In this document: one piece after another, positions 1 to 6,288 of the stretch | Numbering within the stretch: position 1 is the first letter of the stretch | Layout of the letters: each line of letters opens with the position of its first letter | Assembly: GCA_016462055.1 (NCBI GenBank) | Contig: JAEMTX010000071.1 | Span: 1-9,506, forward strand | Source of the DNA: Acidimicrobiia bacterium | GTDB lineage: Bacteria; Actinomycetota; Acidimicrobiia; Acidimicrobiales; Acidimicrobilacustridaceae | DNA: 9,506 bases | Direction of reading: 5' to 3' | The notes under the pieces: generated by a model | Seen by the model: only the letters and a program-made list of their open reading frames with translations | What the model was told of the DNA's origin: nothing | Databases searched by the model: none | Program-made: the position numbers and the translations under genes

Positions 1-1
1 T

Positions 2-454
2 GTCGCAAAGGATGCCACTGACCTTGAACTTGCCATCGATGTCGCGATTCGGGAAGGGGCCGACGTCGTAACGGTTGTGGGCGGCCACGGCGGTCGCGTT
101 GATCAGTCGTTTGCAAACGCCTTCGTAATCGCTTCGCCGGCATACGCGCATATTTCTATGCACGCTATTCTCGACTCTGCACTGGTTTCGGTTGTACATG
201 GCGGGGGAGGCGTGACCTTTGTCGGGGCGCCTGGCGATGTCGTCACCATCCTCCCTCTGCACGGTGACGCGACAGGCGTGCGTACTGAAGGGCTTGAGTA
301 TCCACTCCGAGGCGAAACGTTGAAGGCGGGCACCACGCGCGGTGTCAGCAATGTCCTGCTCGATTTTGAGGCCACTGTTTCTCTCGAATCGGGCATCGTG
401 CTCGTAGTACGTCCAGGTCCTGAACTTCTTGTCAATGAAAATGGAGAGAATTGA
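2..454 (+). CDS. thiN: Thiamine pyrophosphokinase (thiamine diphosphokinase), 3' part of gene
   Basis: The last 150 codons of a cytoplasmic enzyme that transfers pyrophosphate from ATP to thiamine, giving thiamine diphosphate. The reading frame is open from base 2, so the start and roughly the first quarter to third of the protein lie outside the window (family length about 200-220 residues). Seen: KDATDLELAI near the left edge matches the Asp-x-Thr-Asp metal/ATP motif of the family. It is followed by GGHGGRVDQSFAN, the GGRxDH...N segment with Gln in place of the usual His. Further on, GLEYPL...GTTRGVSN is the thiamine-binding C-terminal beta-domain signature, and a short LVVRPG-type end strand closes the protein. 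The stop codon TGA shares its last base with the ATG of thiB (TGATG), so the gene is the upstream member of the thiBPQ operon. The context supports a salvage role. A different nucleoside-type kinase is unlikely given both signatures. Confidence 0.9.
   Translation, partial: VAKDATDLELAIDVAIREGADVVTVVGGHGGRVDQSFANAFVIASPAYAHISMHAILDSALVSVVHGGGGVTFVGAPGDVVTILPLHGDATGVRTEGLEYPLRGETLKAGTTRGVSNVLLDFEATVSLESGIVLVVRPGPELLVNENGEN
443..448 (+). promoter_or_regulatory. Ribosome binding site of thiB
   Basis: GGAGAG lies inside the last codons of thiN, 5 bases before ATG 454. This spacing favours ATG 454 over the in-frame TTG at 451 as the start of thiB. Confidence 0.65.
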
Positions 455-1575
455 TGAAGCGGTCTTTTGTTGTTGCTGTTCTTGCACTGACGGTACTCGC
501 TGTGGCCTGTGGATCTTCGGGCTCGTCATCGAAACCCGCTCCGGGTGTCTCCCCTGTTCTCGTGAACGGTGAGCTCCCGCATTTTGATGATCCAGTGACG
601 TTGCGGGTACTGACGCACGATTCGTTTGCAGTGACCCAAGCGGTATTGGACGAGTTTGAGACAGCAACAAATGTAAAAGTCGAACTGATCGCGTCTGGCG
701 ACGCGGTTGCGATGACGAATGCAGCAATTCTCACCGCCGGGAACCCCGTGGCCGACGTGATTTTCGGATTCGACGAAAATCTTTTGGGTTCTGTTCTTGA
801 GAACAACCTTCTTCAGGCGTACACGCCGGAGCGTTTGAACGGAGTCGACCAGTCTTACGTGCTCGATACTTCGGGTATGGCAACGCCCATCGATCATGGT
901 GATGTCTGCGTGAACTTTGATCGTGGAGCGTTCACGAAATCCGCGATCAAGATTCCGACAACCTTCGACGAACTCACACAGGCTTCCCTAAAAAGCGAGT
1001 TTGTTGTCGAAAATCCTGCGACGTCAACGCCAGGACTGGCCTTCATGCTCGCAACTATCGCCAGATTTGGTGGCGGCGATGATGTCTCAGCGAATGCGAA
1101 GTGGCTTTCGTACTGGAAGCAACTGAAAGCCAACGGTGTCCGCGTTGTCGATAGTTGGGAAATCGCGTACTACGGCAGTTTCTCTGGCGGAAGCGGAAAG
1201 GGCGACCATTCACTTGTTGTGAGTTATGCCTCGAGTCCTCCTGCAGAAGTCGAAGACACATCTCTGGCAGTGGACGATTCCCCGACTGGAGTCATCGCCG
1301 AAACCTGTTACGGGCAAACAGAGTTCGCGGGAATACTCAGAGGTGCGGTAAACCCTCGAGCGGCGGCAGCCTTTCTCGAGTTCATGCTCGGCAGTTCCTT
1401 TCAAGCGGACGTCCCCGGGCAGATGTACGTGTATCCCGTGGTGACGGGTACGCCACTGCCTGACACATTCGCCAAGTACACCGCTCCGGTTACGGACCCT
1501 CTGACGCTGCCTTACGCCGATGTTGCATTTAATCGTGACCGTTGGATCACTCAATGGTCGGCGCTCTTCCGCTGA
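454..1575 (+). CDS. thiB: Thiamine ABC transporter substrate-binding lipoprotein (ThiB/TbpA family)
   Basis: A 373-residue extracytoplasmic binding protein that captures thiamine (in characterised homologues also its phosphates) and delivers it to ThiPQ. Seen: residues 1-18 are a signal peptide (Lys2-Arg3, then a hydrophobic stretch) ending in LAVAC, with Cys19 as the likely lipidated residue. A Gly/Ser-rich linker follows, so the protein is probably anchored to the outer face of the membrane. Typical ThiB segments appear in order: LTHDSF (53-58), SGDAVAMTN (81-89), NPVADVIFGFDENLL (97-111), PIDHGDVCVNFD (145-156), VENPATSTPGLAFMLATIA (185-203), SYASSPPAEV (258-267) and the C-terminal FLEFMLGSSFQADVPGQMYV. 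The start is ATG 454, overlapping the thiN stop and preceded by GGAGAG. Its own stop overlaps the thiP ATG in the same TGATG arrangement. An iron- or polyamine-binding protein is the main alternative fold, but these motifs and the adjoining thiN point to thiamine. Confidence 0.93.
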   Translation: MKRSFVVAVLALTVLAVACGSSGSSSKPAPGVSPVLVNGELPHFDDPVTLRVLTHDSFAVTQAVLDEFETATNVKVELIASGDAVAMTNAAILTAGNPVADVIFGFDENLLGSVLENNLLQAYTPERLNGVDQSYVLDTSGMATPIDHGDVCVNFDRGAFTKSAIKIPTTFDELTQASLKSEFVVENPATSTPGLAFMLATIARFGGGDDVSANAKWLSYWKQLKANGVRVVDSWEIAYYGSFSGGSGKGDHSLVVSYASSPPAEVEDTSLAVDDSPTGVIAETCYGQTEFAGILRGAVNPRAAAAFLEFMLGSSFQADVPGQMYVYPVVTGTPLPDTFAKYTAPVTDPLTLPYADVAFNRDRWITQWSALFR

Positions 1576-3248
1576 TGGTCTCCGCCTCCGAGTCTCGAGG
1601 TAACAACCTTCGAAGAAAGTTGTGGCGACTTCTTGCGGCGACTCCGCCCCTTCTTTTCTTAGGGGTGTTCTTCGTGTGGCCTGTTTTTGCGATCTTGCTT
1701 CGCGGATTGCGTCCGCATGGATCGTGGAACTTCGCCGTATTCGGGGAGGTCTTCTCAGACCCTTCGATGCGACGAGTGCTGTGGTTCACACTATGGGAGT
1801 CGCTTGCTTCTACGGTTCTCTGTGTCGTCGTTGCCCTTCCAGCGGCGGCGATGTTTGCTCGTTATCGATTCAAGGGGAAACGAGTGTTGTGGTCTGCGCT
1901 CCTTGTGCCCTTTGTGCTACCAACGGTTGTCGTCGCTGTCTCGATGCTCGGTGTGATCGGCGGGGGAGGACTGGCAGGGATCAATCTCAACGGGACTGTT
2001 TGGGCGATTCTGATCGCACATGTGTTTTTTAACTACGCCGTAGTGGTGCGCACGGTTGGCGCGACGTGGTCGACGATTGATCCACGGCTTGAAGAATCGG
2101 CCCGAACGTTGGGGGCGCCTTTATGGCGGGTATTCCGCGAGATCACGTGGCCACTGATCCGGTCATCGGTCGCGGCCGCCGCGTCAATTGTGTTCCTCTT
2201 TAGTTTCACTTCGTTCGGGATTGTCCTCATCCTCGGCGGCATCAGCCATCGAACGCTCGAGGTTGAGATTTACGACCAAACAGCAAAGTTTCTCCATCTC
2301 GACATTGCCGCTGTTCTGGCCATCGTTCAGCTTGTTGTCGTGGTTGTAATTTTGATGTGGTTCGGACGTTCCCAGCGCCGAAGGTCTGTACTTCTTGACC
2401 AACGATCAGCGTCTGAAATGGAGAGGACTATGGAAACCTCCCCACAACGTTGGTTTATTCGCTCGAACATTCTCTTTATGGCGGTGCTCTTCGGGGTTCC
2501 GTTGGGCCTGCTTGTTGCGCGTTCGTTTTCGACCCCAAACGGCTGGGGGTTTGGCTTCTATCAAGCCCTCACTGATACCCGTGGAGGATCAACGTCGTTT
2601 GTTCCCCCAATCGACGCTGTAGGTAACTCACTACTGTTTGCATTTATTGCGACTGCGATTGCCCTCGTGTTGGGACTCTGCGCTGCATGGGCGATCGTCG
2701 GTGACGGCTCCAAGAGCTCGTCAATCTTTAGTCGTTGGACCGATACCGCGCTCATGATTCCGCTGGGGACCTCTGCGGTCACTGTCGGCTTTGGATTTCT
2801 CATCGTGTTCGACGAGCCGCCGTTGAATCTCAGATCGTCCTTGTGGTTGATCCCCATCGCCCATGCGATCGTGGCGTTGCCGTTCGTCGTTCGCTTGTTA
2901 GTGCCCGGGCTGCGATCGATCGATCCGCGCCTGAGGGAAGCAGCTTCGACACTGGGAGCATCGCCTCGCCAAGTGTGGTGGACCATCGATGTGCCAATTG
3001 TCAGTCGGTCGCTTGCGGCGGCGGCCGGTTTCGCGTTCGCCATTTCCCTCGGCGAGTTCGGGGCGACGGCGTTTCTGGCTCGTCCTGATCGCCCCACAAT
3101 GCCGATTGCGATTTATCGCGCCCTTGGTCGACCGGGGGACTACAACTTCGGTCAAGCAATGGCGATGTCGACAATTCTTATGCTGTTGACCGTTGTCGTT
3201 GTGACAGCAATCGATCGGTTCCGCCCCGCTGGCGTTTCGGAGTTCTGA
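1575..3248 (+). CDS. thiP: Thiamine ABC transporter permease, fused two-domain (ThiP)
   Basis: A 557-residue membrane protein forming the whole translocation channel of the thiamine importer. It is one polypeptide with two BinT-like permease halves, as in E. coli ThiP. Seen: many hydrophobic segments, for example around residues 22-42, 70-95, 106-127, 141-160, 200-222 and 244-263 in the first half. A basic cytoplasmic linker follows (about 264-292), and the pattern repeats in the second half. Each half carries an EAA loop that docks onto the ATPase: EESARTLGAPLWRVFREITWP (173-193, split here as E173 to P193) and REAASTLGASPRQVWW (454-469). I chose ATG 1575 because it overlaps the thiB stop codon (TGATG), repeating the thiN/thiB junction. 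No good Shine-Dalgarno precedes it, so translation probably depends on coupling. ATG 1554 in the same frame would add 7 residues and cannot be excluded. The ThiP assignment over other iron/sulfate-type permeases rests on the operon. Confidence 0.92.
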   Translation: MVSASESRGNNLRRKLWRLLAATPPLLFLGVFFVWPVFAILLRGLRPHGSWNFAVFGEVFSDPSMRRVLWFTLWESLASTVLCVVVALPAAAMFARYRFKGKRVLWSALLVPFVLPTVVVAVSMLGVIGGGGLAGINLNGTVWAILIAHVFFNYAVVVRTVGATWSTIDPRLEESARTLGAPLWRVFREITWPLIRSSVAAAASIVFLFSFTSFGIVLILGGISHRTLEVEIYDQTAKFLHLDIAAVLAIVQLVVVVVILMWFGRSQRRRSVLLDQRSASEMERTMETSPQRWFIRSNILFMAVLFGVPLGLLVARSFSTPNGWGFGFYQALTDTRGGSTSFVPPIDAVGNSLLFAFIATAIALVLGLCAAWAIVGDGSKSSSIFSRWTDTALMIPLGTSAVTVGFGFLIVFDEPPLNLRSSLWLIPIAHAIVALPFVVRLLVPGLRSIDPRLREAASTLGASPRQVWWTIDVPIVSRSLAAAAGFAFAISLGEFGATAFLARPDRPTMPIAIYRALGRPGDYNFGQAMAMSTILMLLTVVVVTAIDRFRPAGVSEF

Positions 3249-3249
3249 A

Positions 3250-3975
3250 ATGAAGAGTGCATTCCTCTCGATCGATCACGTATCTGTTCGTCATTCGAAT
3301 TCGAGCGCCGGTGCGTTATGTGATATCTCGTTCGATGTGGGTGCTGGTGACGTGATTGCGGTGCTCGGTTCCTCTGGCTCCGGGAAGACCACATTGCTTC
3401 GTGTGATTTCTGGTCTTCAAACGGTCAGCGTCGGGAACGTTGTTCTCGGTGGGGTCGACATCACGGAAACCCCGCCGCATTTGCGCGGTATTGGATTGAT
3501 GTTTCAAGAGCACGCGTTGTTCCCGCATCTCAACGTTGCCGACAACGTGAGGTTCGGTTTGCGAATGGCCAAGATGCCTAAGTCTGATCGCGAAGAGCGG
3601 GTCGCTGAAATGTTGGAGATCGTAGGACTCGCAGAATTCGGGTCTCGAGACGTCGCATCGCTGTCGGGCGGGGAGCGGCAACGAGTTGCGCTTGCCCGAA
3701 CGATTGCCCCTGCACCTCAACTGCTGCTTCTTGATGAGCCCATGGGTTCGTTAGACCGAGTTTCGCGTGACCGACTCGTTTCTCAACTCGCTGAGATCAT
3801 TGATCGGCTCGGGCTCACCGTTGTTTATGTGACCCACGATCGATCAGAGGCCTTTGAACTGGCTGATCGCATTGCCGTGCTCGACCAAGGGCGGCTGGTG
3901 CAGTTGGCTGCTCCCGAGATTCTCGATGCACGGCCTGCGAATGCACACGTCGCCCAATTGCTGGGTCACCGCTAA
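3250..3975 (+). CDS. thiQ: Thiamine ABC transporter ATP-binding protein (ThiQ)
   Basis: A 241-residue cytoplasmic ATPase that powers ThiBP. All nucleotide-binding elements are intact: Walker A GSSGSGKTT (40-48), Q-loop Gln86 in MFQEHALFPHLNV, ABC signature LSGGERQ (138-144), Walker B LLLLDEP (158-164), D-loop SLD (167-169) and switch His196 in VTHDRSEAF. The protein ends soon after the nucleotide-binding domain, at about the length of E. coli ThiQ, and has no C-terminal TOBE-type domain of the kind seen in PotA or MalK. The start ATG 3250 lies one base after the thiP stop. It has GGAG at 3239-3242 with a 7-base spacer, one of the clearer ribosome binding sites in the window. By sequence alone it could be a generic iron- or polyamine-type importer ATPase; its position directly after thiN-thiB-thiP makes ThiQ the best call. 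Confidence 0.92.
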   Translation: MKSAFLSIDHVSVRHSNSSAGALCDISFDVGAGDVIAVLGSSGSGKTTLLRVISGLQTVSVGNVVLGGVDITETPPHLRGIGLMFQEHALFPHLNVADNVRFGLRMAKMPKSDREERVAEMLEIVGLAEFGSRDVASLSGGERQRVALARTIAPAPQLLLLDEPMGSLDRVSRDRLVSQLAEIIDRLGLTVVYVTHDRSEAFELADRIAVLDQGRLVQLAAPEILDARPANAHVAQLLGHR

Positions 3976-3986
3976 CTGCGGCAGTT
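3974..3986. repeat. Short perfect inverted repeat at the end of thiQ
   Basis: AACTGC, one central G, then GCAGTT: a 6+6 dyad that begins inside the thiQ stop codon (TAA 3973-3975) and ends 16 bases before the next ATG. The one-base centre is too small for an RNA hairpin at full stem length. A protein-binding dyad upstream of the next gene is possible, but chance occurrence is also plausible. Confidence 0.35.
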
Positions 3987-3990
3987 GCGA

Positions 3991-3996
3991 CACAAT
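3991..3996 (+). promoter_or_regulatory. Possible -10 element of a leaderless promoter for the SRPBCC gene
   Basis: CACAAT lies exactly 6 bases before ATG 4003 and matches the A at position 2 and T at position 6 of the actinobacterial TANNNT hexamer. No Shine-Dalgarno sequence is visible before the ATG. The spacing is that of a transcript beginning at or next to the start codon. No -35 element is evident, and the first T is missing. Confidence 0.3.
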
Positions 3997-4002
3997 GGGT
4001 GT

Positions 4003-4428
4003 ATGGATCTGACCGCAACCCTCGATGTTGCCTGCACGCTCGAACACTTGCGGGTTTGGGTTGGTGACCTCAGCCGCTATCCGGAATGGCTTACGATCGT
4101 TCCGCGCGCCGAAAGCGAGCAGGGGAGCGAGCCGAGCGCTTGGGCAGTTGAACTTCGGGCCAAGGTCGGTCCTATTGCCCGGTCAAAACGTCTGCGTATG
4201 GTCCGGATAATTGACGATCCAGGACATATCCGGTTTGAGCGAGAAGAAATCGACGGTCGCAGTCATTCATTGTGGGTGCTCGACGCGGTGCTTGAGTCGA
4301 GCAACGGCGGTGCCCGATTGACCATGGGACTTCATTACGGCGGCTCGTTCGGGGCGGGGCTCTTCGAGCGCCTTCTTGCTGACGAAATTGAAGCCTCGAA
4401 ACAAACTCTTCGCTCGCTAGTGGAATGA
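4003..4428 (+). CDS. SRPBCC / START-like (polyketide cyclase-dehydrase type) small protein
   Basis: A 141-residue soluble protein with the features of the SRPBCC helix-grip fold. The N-terminal strand is followed by DLSRYPEWLTIV (about residues 22-33), the usual helix with aromatic and proline residues after strand 1. Alternating strands come next (KRLRMVRIIDD, HIRFEREEIDG, HSLWVLDAVLE, ARLTMGLHYGG), then a long amphipathic C-terminal helix (about 118-141). These proteins bind hydrophobic ligands in a cavity; the ligand cannot be read from the sequence, and no catalytic residue stands out. I used ATG 4003 because it starts at the expected first strand and sits 6 bases after a -10-like hexamer. 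TTG 3985 in the same frame would add 6 residues without a ribosome site. The gene is 27 bases after thiQ and 27 bases before the peptidase gene, so it may be read through from the thi operon as well as from its own promoter. No link to thiamine is evident. Confidence 0.78.
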   Translation: MDLTATLDVACTLEHLRVWVGDLSRYPEWLTIVPRAESEQGSEPSAWAVELRAKVGPIARSKRLRMVRIIDDPGHIRFEREEIDGRSHSLWVLDAVLESSNGGARLTMGLHYGGSFGAGLFERLLADEIEASKQTLRSLVE

Positions 4429-4443
4429 GGTCTCGCGCTTCCG

Positions 4444-4449
4444 TAGCGT
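4444..4449 (+). promoter_or_regulatory. Probable -10 element of a leaderless promoter for pepF
   Basis: TAGCGT fits the actinobacterial TANNNT -10 consensus and is followed by exactly 6 bases (GGGGCT) before ATG 4456. That places the expected transcription start at the A of the start codon. No Shine-Dalgarno sequence is present in the 27-base gap apart from this G run, and no convincing -35 hexamer is visible. Confidence 0.45.
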
Positions 4450-4455
4450 GGGGCT

Positions 4456-6255
4456 ATGACTTTGTACGAAGACGCTGATCTCACCGCTGCCGATGTTGCC
4501 TGGAACCTCGATCCGTTAGTAGATGGAAAAGGTCAAGAGGGTGTCAACCAACTTCTTGAGCAGGCGGAAGCGCTCACTGGTGACCTCGAACATTGGCGAG
4601 GCCGGATTGGCGAGCTCGAAGTGCCGGAACTGGCGAGAGCAATGTCGACCCTGGCCGAAATCCAGGATCGACTTGGCCGAGCAGGCTCGTGGGTGTCACT
4701 GCGATTTTCGGTCGATACATCAGACCCGGCGCGTGGCGCAGCCATGCAGAAGTTTCAAGAGCAAGCGACCGAGTTGTCGACGCGTTTGATCTTCCTTGAA
4801 TTGGAATGGGCCGAAGTTCCGGAGGAACGCGCGTCAGTATTGGTTGACTCAGAGGATCTTGCGTTCTGTCGTTACTACCTTGAGTCGGCTCGTCGCTATC
4901 GGCCACATTTGCTGACTGAGCCCGAAGAGAAGATTCTCGCCGAGAAAGACGTAACGAGTTCATCGGCATGGAGTCGGCTTTTTGACGAACTGAGTTCGGC
5001 CATCGTCATCGAACTCCCCGAAGGGCCTACAAGTCTTGAACAGGGACTGTCGCGTTTGGGTTCGCCAGATCGTGATGACCGTCGTATCGCTGCTGACGCA
5101 ATCACCATCGCACTTGATCCCGGATTACGAACGCGTGCCTATGTGTTCAACACGCTGATGGCTGATAAGACAACAGACGATCGACTCCGCTCGTACCCGT
5201 CGTGGGTCGCGAGCCGAAACCTGGCTAATCAAGCGAGCGATTCCTCGGTGCAAGCACTCGTCGATGCGGTCGTCGATCGCTACGACATTCCTCAGCGTTG
5301 GTACCGGTTGAAGGCGCAACTCCTCGGTGTGGATCGTATTGCTGATTACGACCGCAACGCTTCGATCGCGTCAGTTGAAGAAGAGTTCTCGTGGTCAGAG
5401 GCGACCGACATCGTTCTTGACTCCTACGGTTCATTCTCGAGCGAGTTAGCCGGCGTAGTGAAGACGTTTATCGATGAGAACTGGATCGATGCGCCGGTTC
5501 GGCCCGGTAAACGGCCGGGTGCGTTCTGCGCCTATACCGTCCCAAGCGCGCATCCATTCCTGTTGTTGAATTGGACCAGTCGCCGCCGCGACGTTCTCAC
5601 TCTTGCCCATGAACTCGGGCACGGCCTCCACGCCTATCTCGCTCGCGAACAGGGCGTGTTCCACCAATCGACACCGCTCACCTTGGCCGAGACGGCATCG
5701 GTCTTTGGCGAAACAGTCACCTTTGGTCGACTCCTCTCTGACACCACAGATCCGAACGCCCGTCTTGCTCTCTTGGCCGAGAGTCTTGAAGGTCAGATCG
5801 CCACGGTCTTCCGCCAAATTGCCATGAATCGTTTTGAGAACGCCGTGCATACCCATCGACGCGAAATCGGAGAGTTGTCGACCGAAGACTTCGCCGACGC
5901 TTGGGAGAGCACTCAGCGGGCCATGCTTGGCGAAGCGGTGGAACTCACCCCGGGCTATCGCTCATGGTGGAGTTACATCCCTCACTTCATTGGCTCACCT
6001 GGGTACGTCTACGCCTATGCCTACGGGCAATTGCTCGCGTTAGCAGTCTATGCGCGATACGAGACCGAAGGCGATGCGTTCGTTCCGGCCTATCTCGATA
6101 TGTTGCGCGCCGGTGGTTCGAAATCACCCGAAGAACTCGGTCGCATCGTCGGTGTCGATCTTGCCGATCCGCGTTTTTGGGATGGCGGGCTCGCCATCAT
6201 CGATGCGCAACTGTCAGCAGCCGAACAAGCAGCGAGAGATGCCGGACGACTCTGA
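4456..6255 (+). CDS. pepF: Oligoendopeptidase F-type metallopeptidase (family M3)
   Basis: A 599-residue cytoplasmic zinc peptidase of the PepF/M3B group, which cleaves short to medium peptides during peptide turnover. Seen: an opening WNLDPLVDG segment typical of the family start, a long helical N-terminal half, then the zinc site HELGH (385-389). The third ligand is Glu412, in TLAETASVFGE. Downstream, WSYIPHFIGSPGYVYAYAYG (505-524) is the conserved segment carrying the His and Tyr residues that stabilise the transition state in M3 enzymes (His510, Tyr517 and neighbours). The length is normal for the family, there is no signal peptide, and no residue of the active site is missing. The start at ATG 4456 is supported by the -10-like TAGCGT just upstream and by the position of the first conserved segment. 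It converges on the minus-strand monooxygenase with 19 bases between the stop codons. The exact substrate range is unknown. Confidence 0.93.
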   Translation: MTLYEDADLTAADVAWNLDPLVDGKGQEGVNQLLEQAEALTGDLEHWRGRIGELEVPELARAMSTLAEIQDRLGRAGSWVSLRFSVDTSDPARGAAMQKFQEQATELSTRLIFLELEWAEVPEERASVLVDSEDLAFCRYYLESARRYRPHLLTEPEEKILAEKDVTSSSAWSRLFDELSSAIVIELPEGPTSLEQGLSRLGSPDRDDRRIAADAITIALDPGLRTRAYVFNTLMADKTTDDRLRSYPSWVASRNLANQASDSSVQALVDAVVDRYDIPQRWYRLKAQLLGVDRIADYDRNASIASVEEEFSWSEATDIVLDSYGSFSSELAGVVKTFIDENWIDAPVRPGKRPGAFCAYTVPSAHPFLLLNWTSRRRDVLTLAHELGHGLHAYLAREQGVFHQSTPLTLAETASVFGETVTFGRLLSDTTDPNARLALLAESLEGQIATVFRQIAMNRFENAVHTHRREIGELSTEDFADAWESTQRAMLGEAVELTPGYRSWWSYIPHFIGSPGYVYAYAYGQLLALAVYARYETEGDAFVPAYLDMLRAGGSKSPEELGRIVGVDLADPRFWDGGLAIIDAQLSAAEQAARDAGRL

Positions 6256-6288
6256 ACGAGAAGCGTGGGCGGTGTTATCTGCGTCCGG
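6242..6288. repeat. Inverted repeat spanning the convergent stop codons
   Basis: CCGGACG (6242-6248) and CGTCCGG (6282-6288) are perfect 7-base complements flanking the pepF stop (6253-6255) and the monooxygenase stop (6275-6277). They could base-pair in either transcript, but the 33-base loop and the lack of a T tract make this a poor intrinsic terminator. No better terminator is visible between the two genes. Confidence 0.25.

Noticed and set aside
1..60. TPP riboswitch for the thiamine operon
   Set aside because: The window opens inside thiN, so any leader element would be upstream and cannot be seen. No ThiBox-like sequence is present at the internal junctions.
2561..3097. Long open frame of 178 codons on the minus strand inside thiP
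   Set aside because: It lies entirely opposite a well-supported permease with conserved EAA motifs. The translation is rich in Arg, Ser and Pro with no recognisable domain, as expected of an antisense shadow in this base composition.
3316..3720. Antisense open frame of 134 codons over thiQ
   Set aside because: The overlapped thiQ frame has every ABC ATPase motif. The antisense product is low in hydrophobic order and has no motif or ribosome site.
3985..4002. Upstream TTG start for the SRPBCC gene
   Set aside because: It adds six residues before the first strand of the fold, has no ribosome site, and would place the start inside the dyad. ATG 4003 has better support.
5501..5519. GC-rich near-palindrome GGCCCGG-TAAA-CGGCCGGG
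   Set aside because: It lies in the middle of pepF, encodes ordinary residues of the enzyme, is imperfect and has no T tract. A coding-sequence coincidence is the simplest reading.
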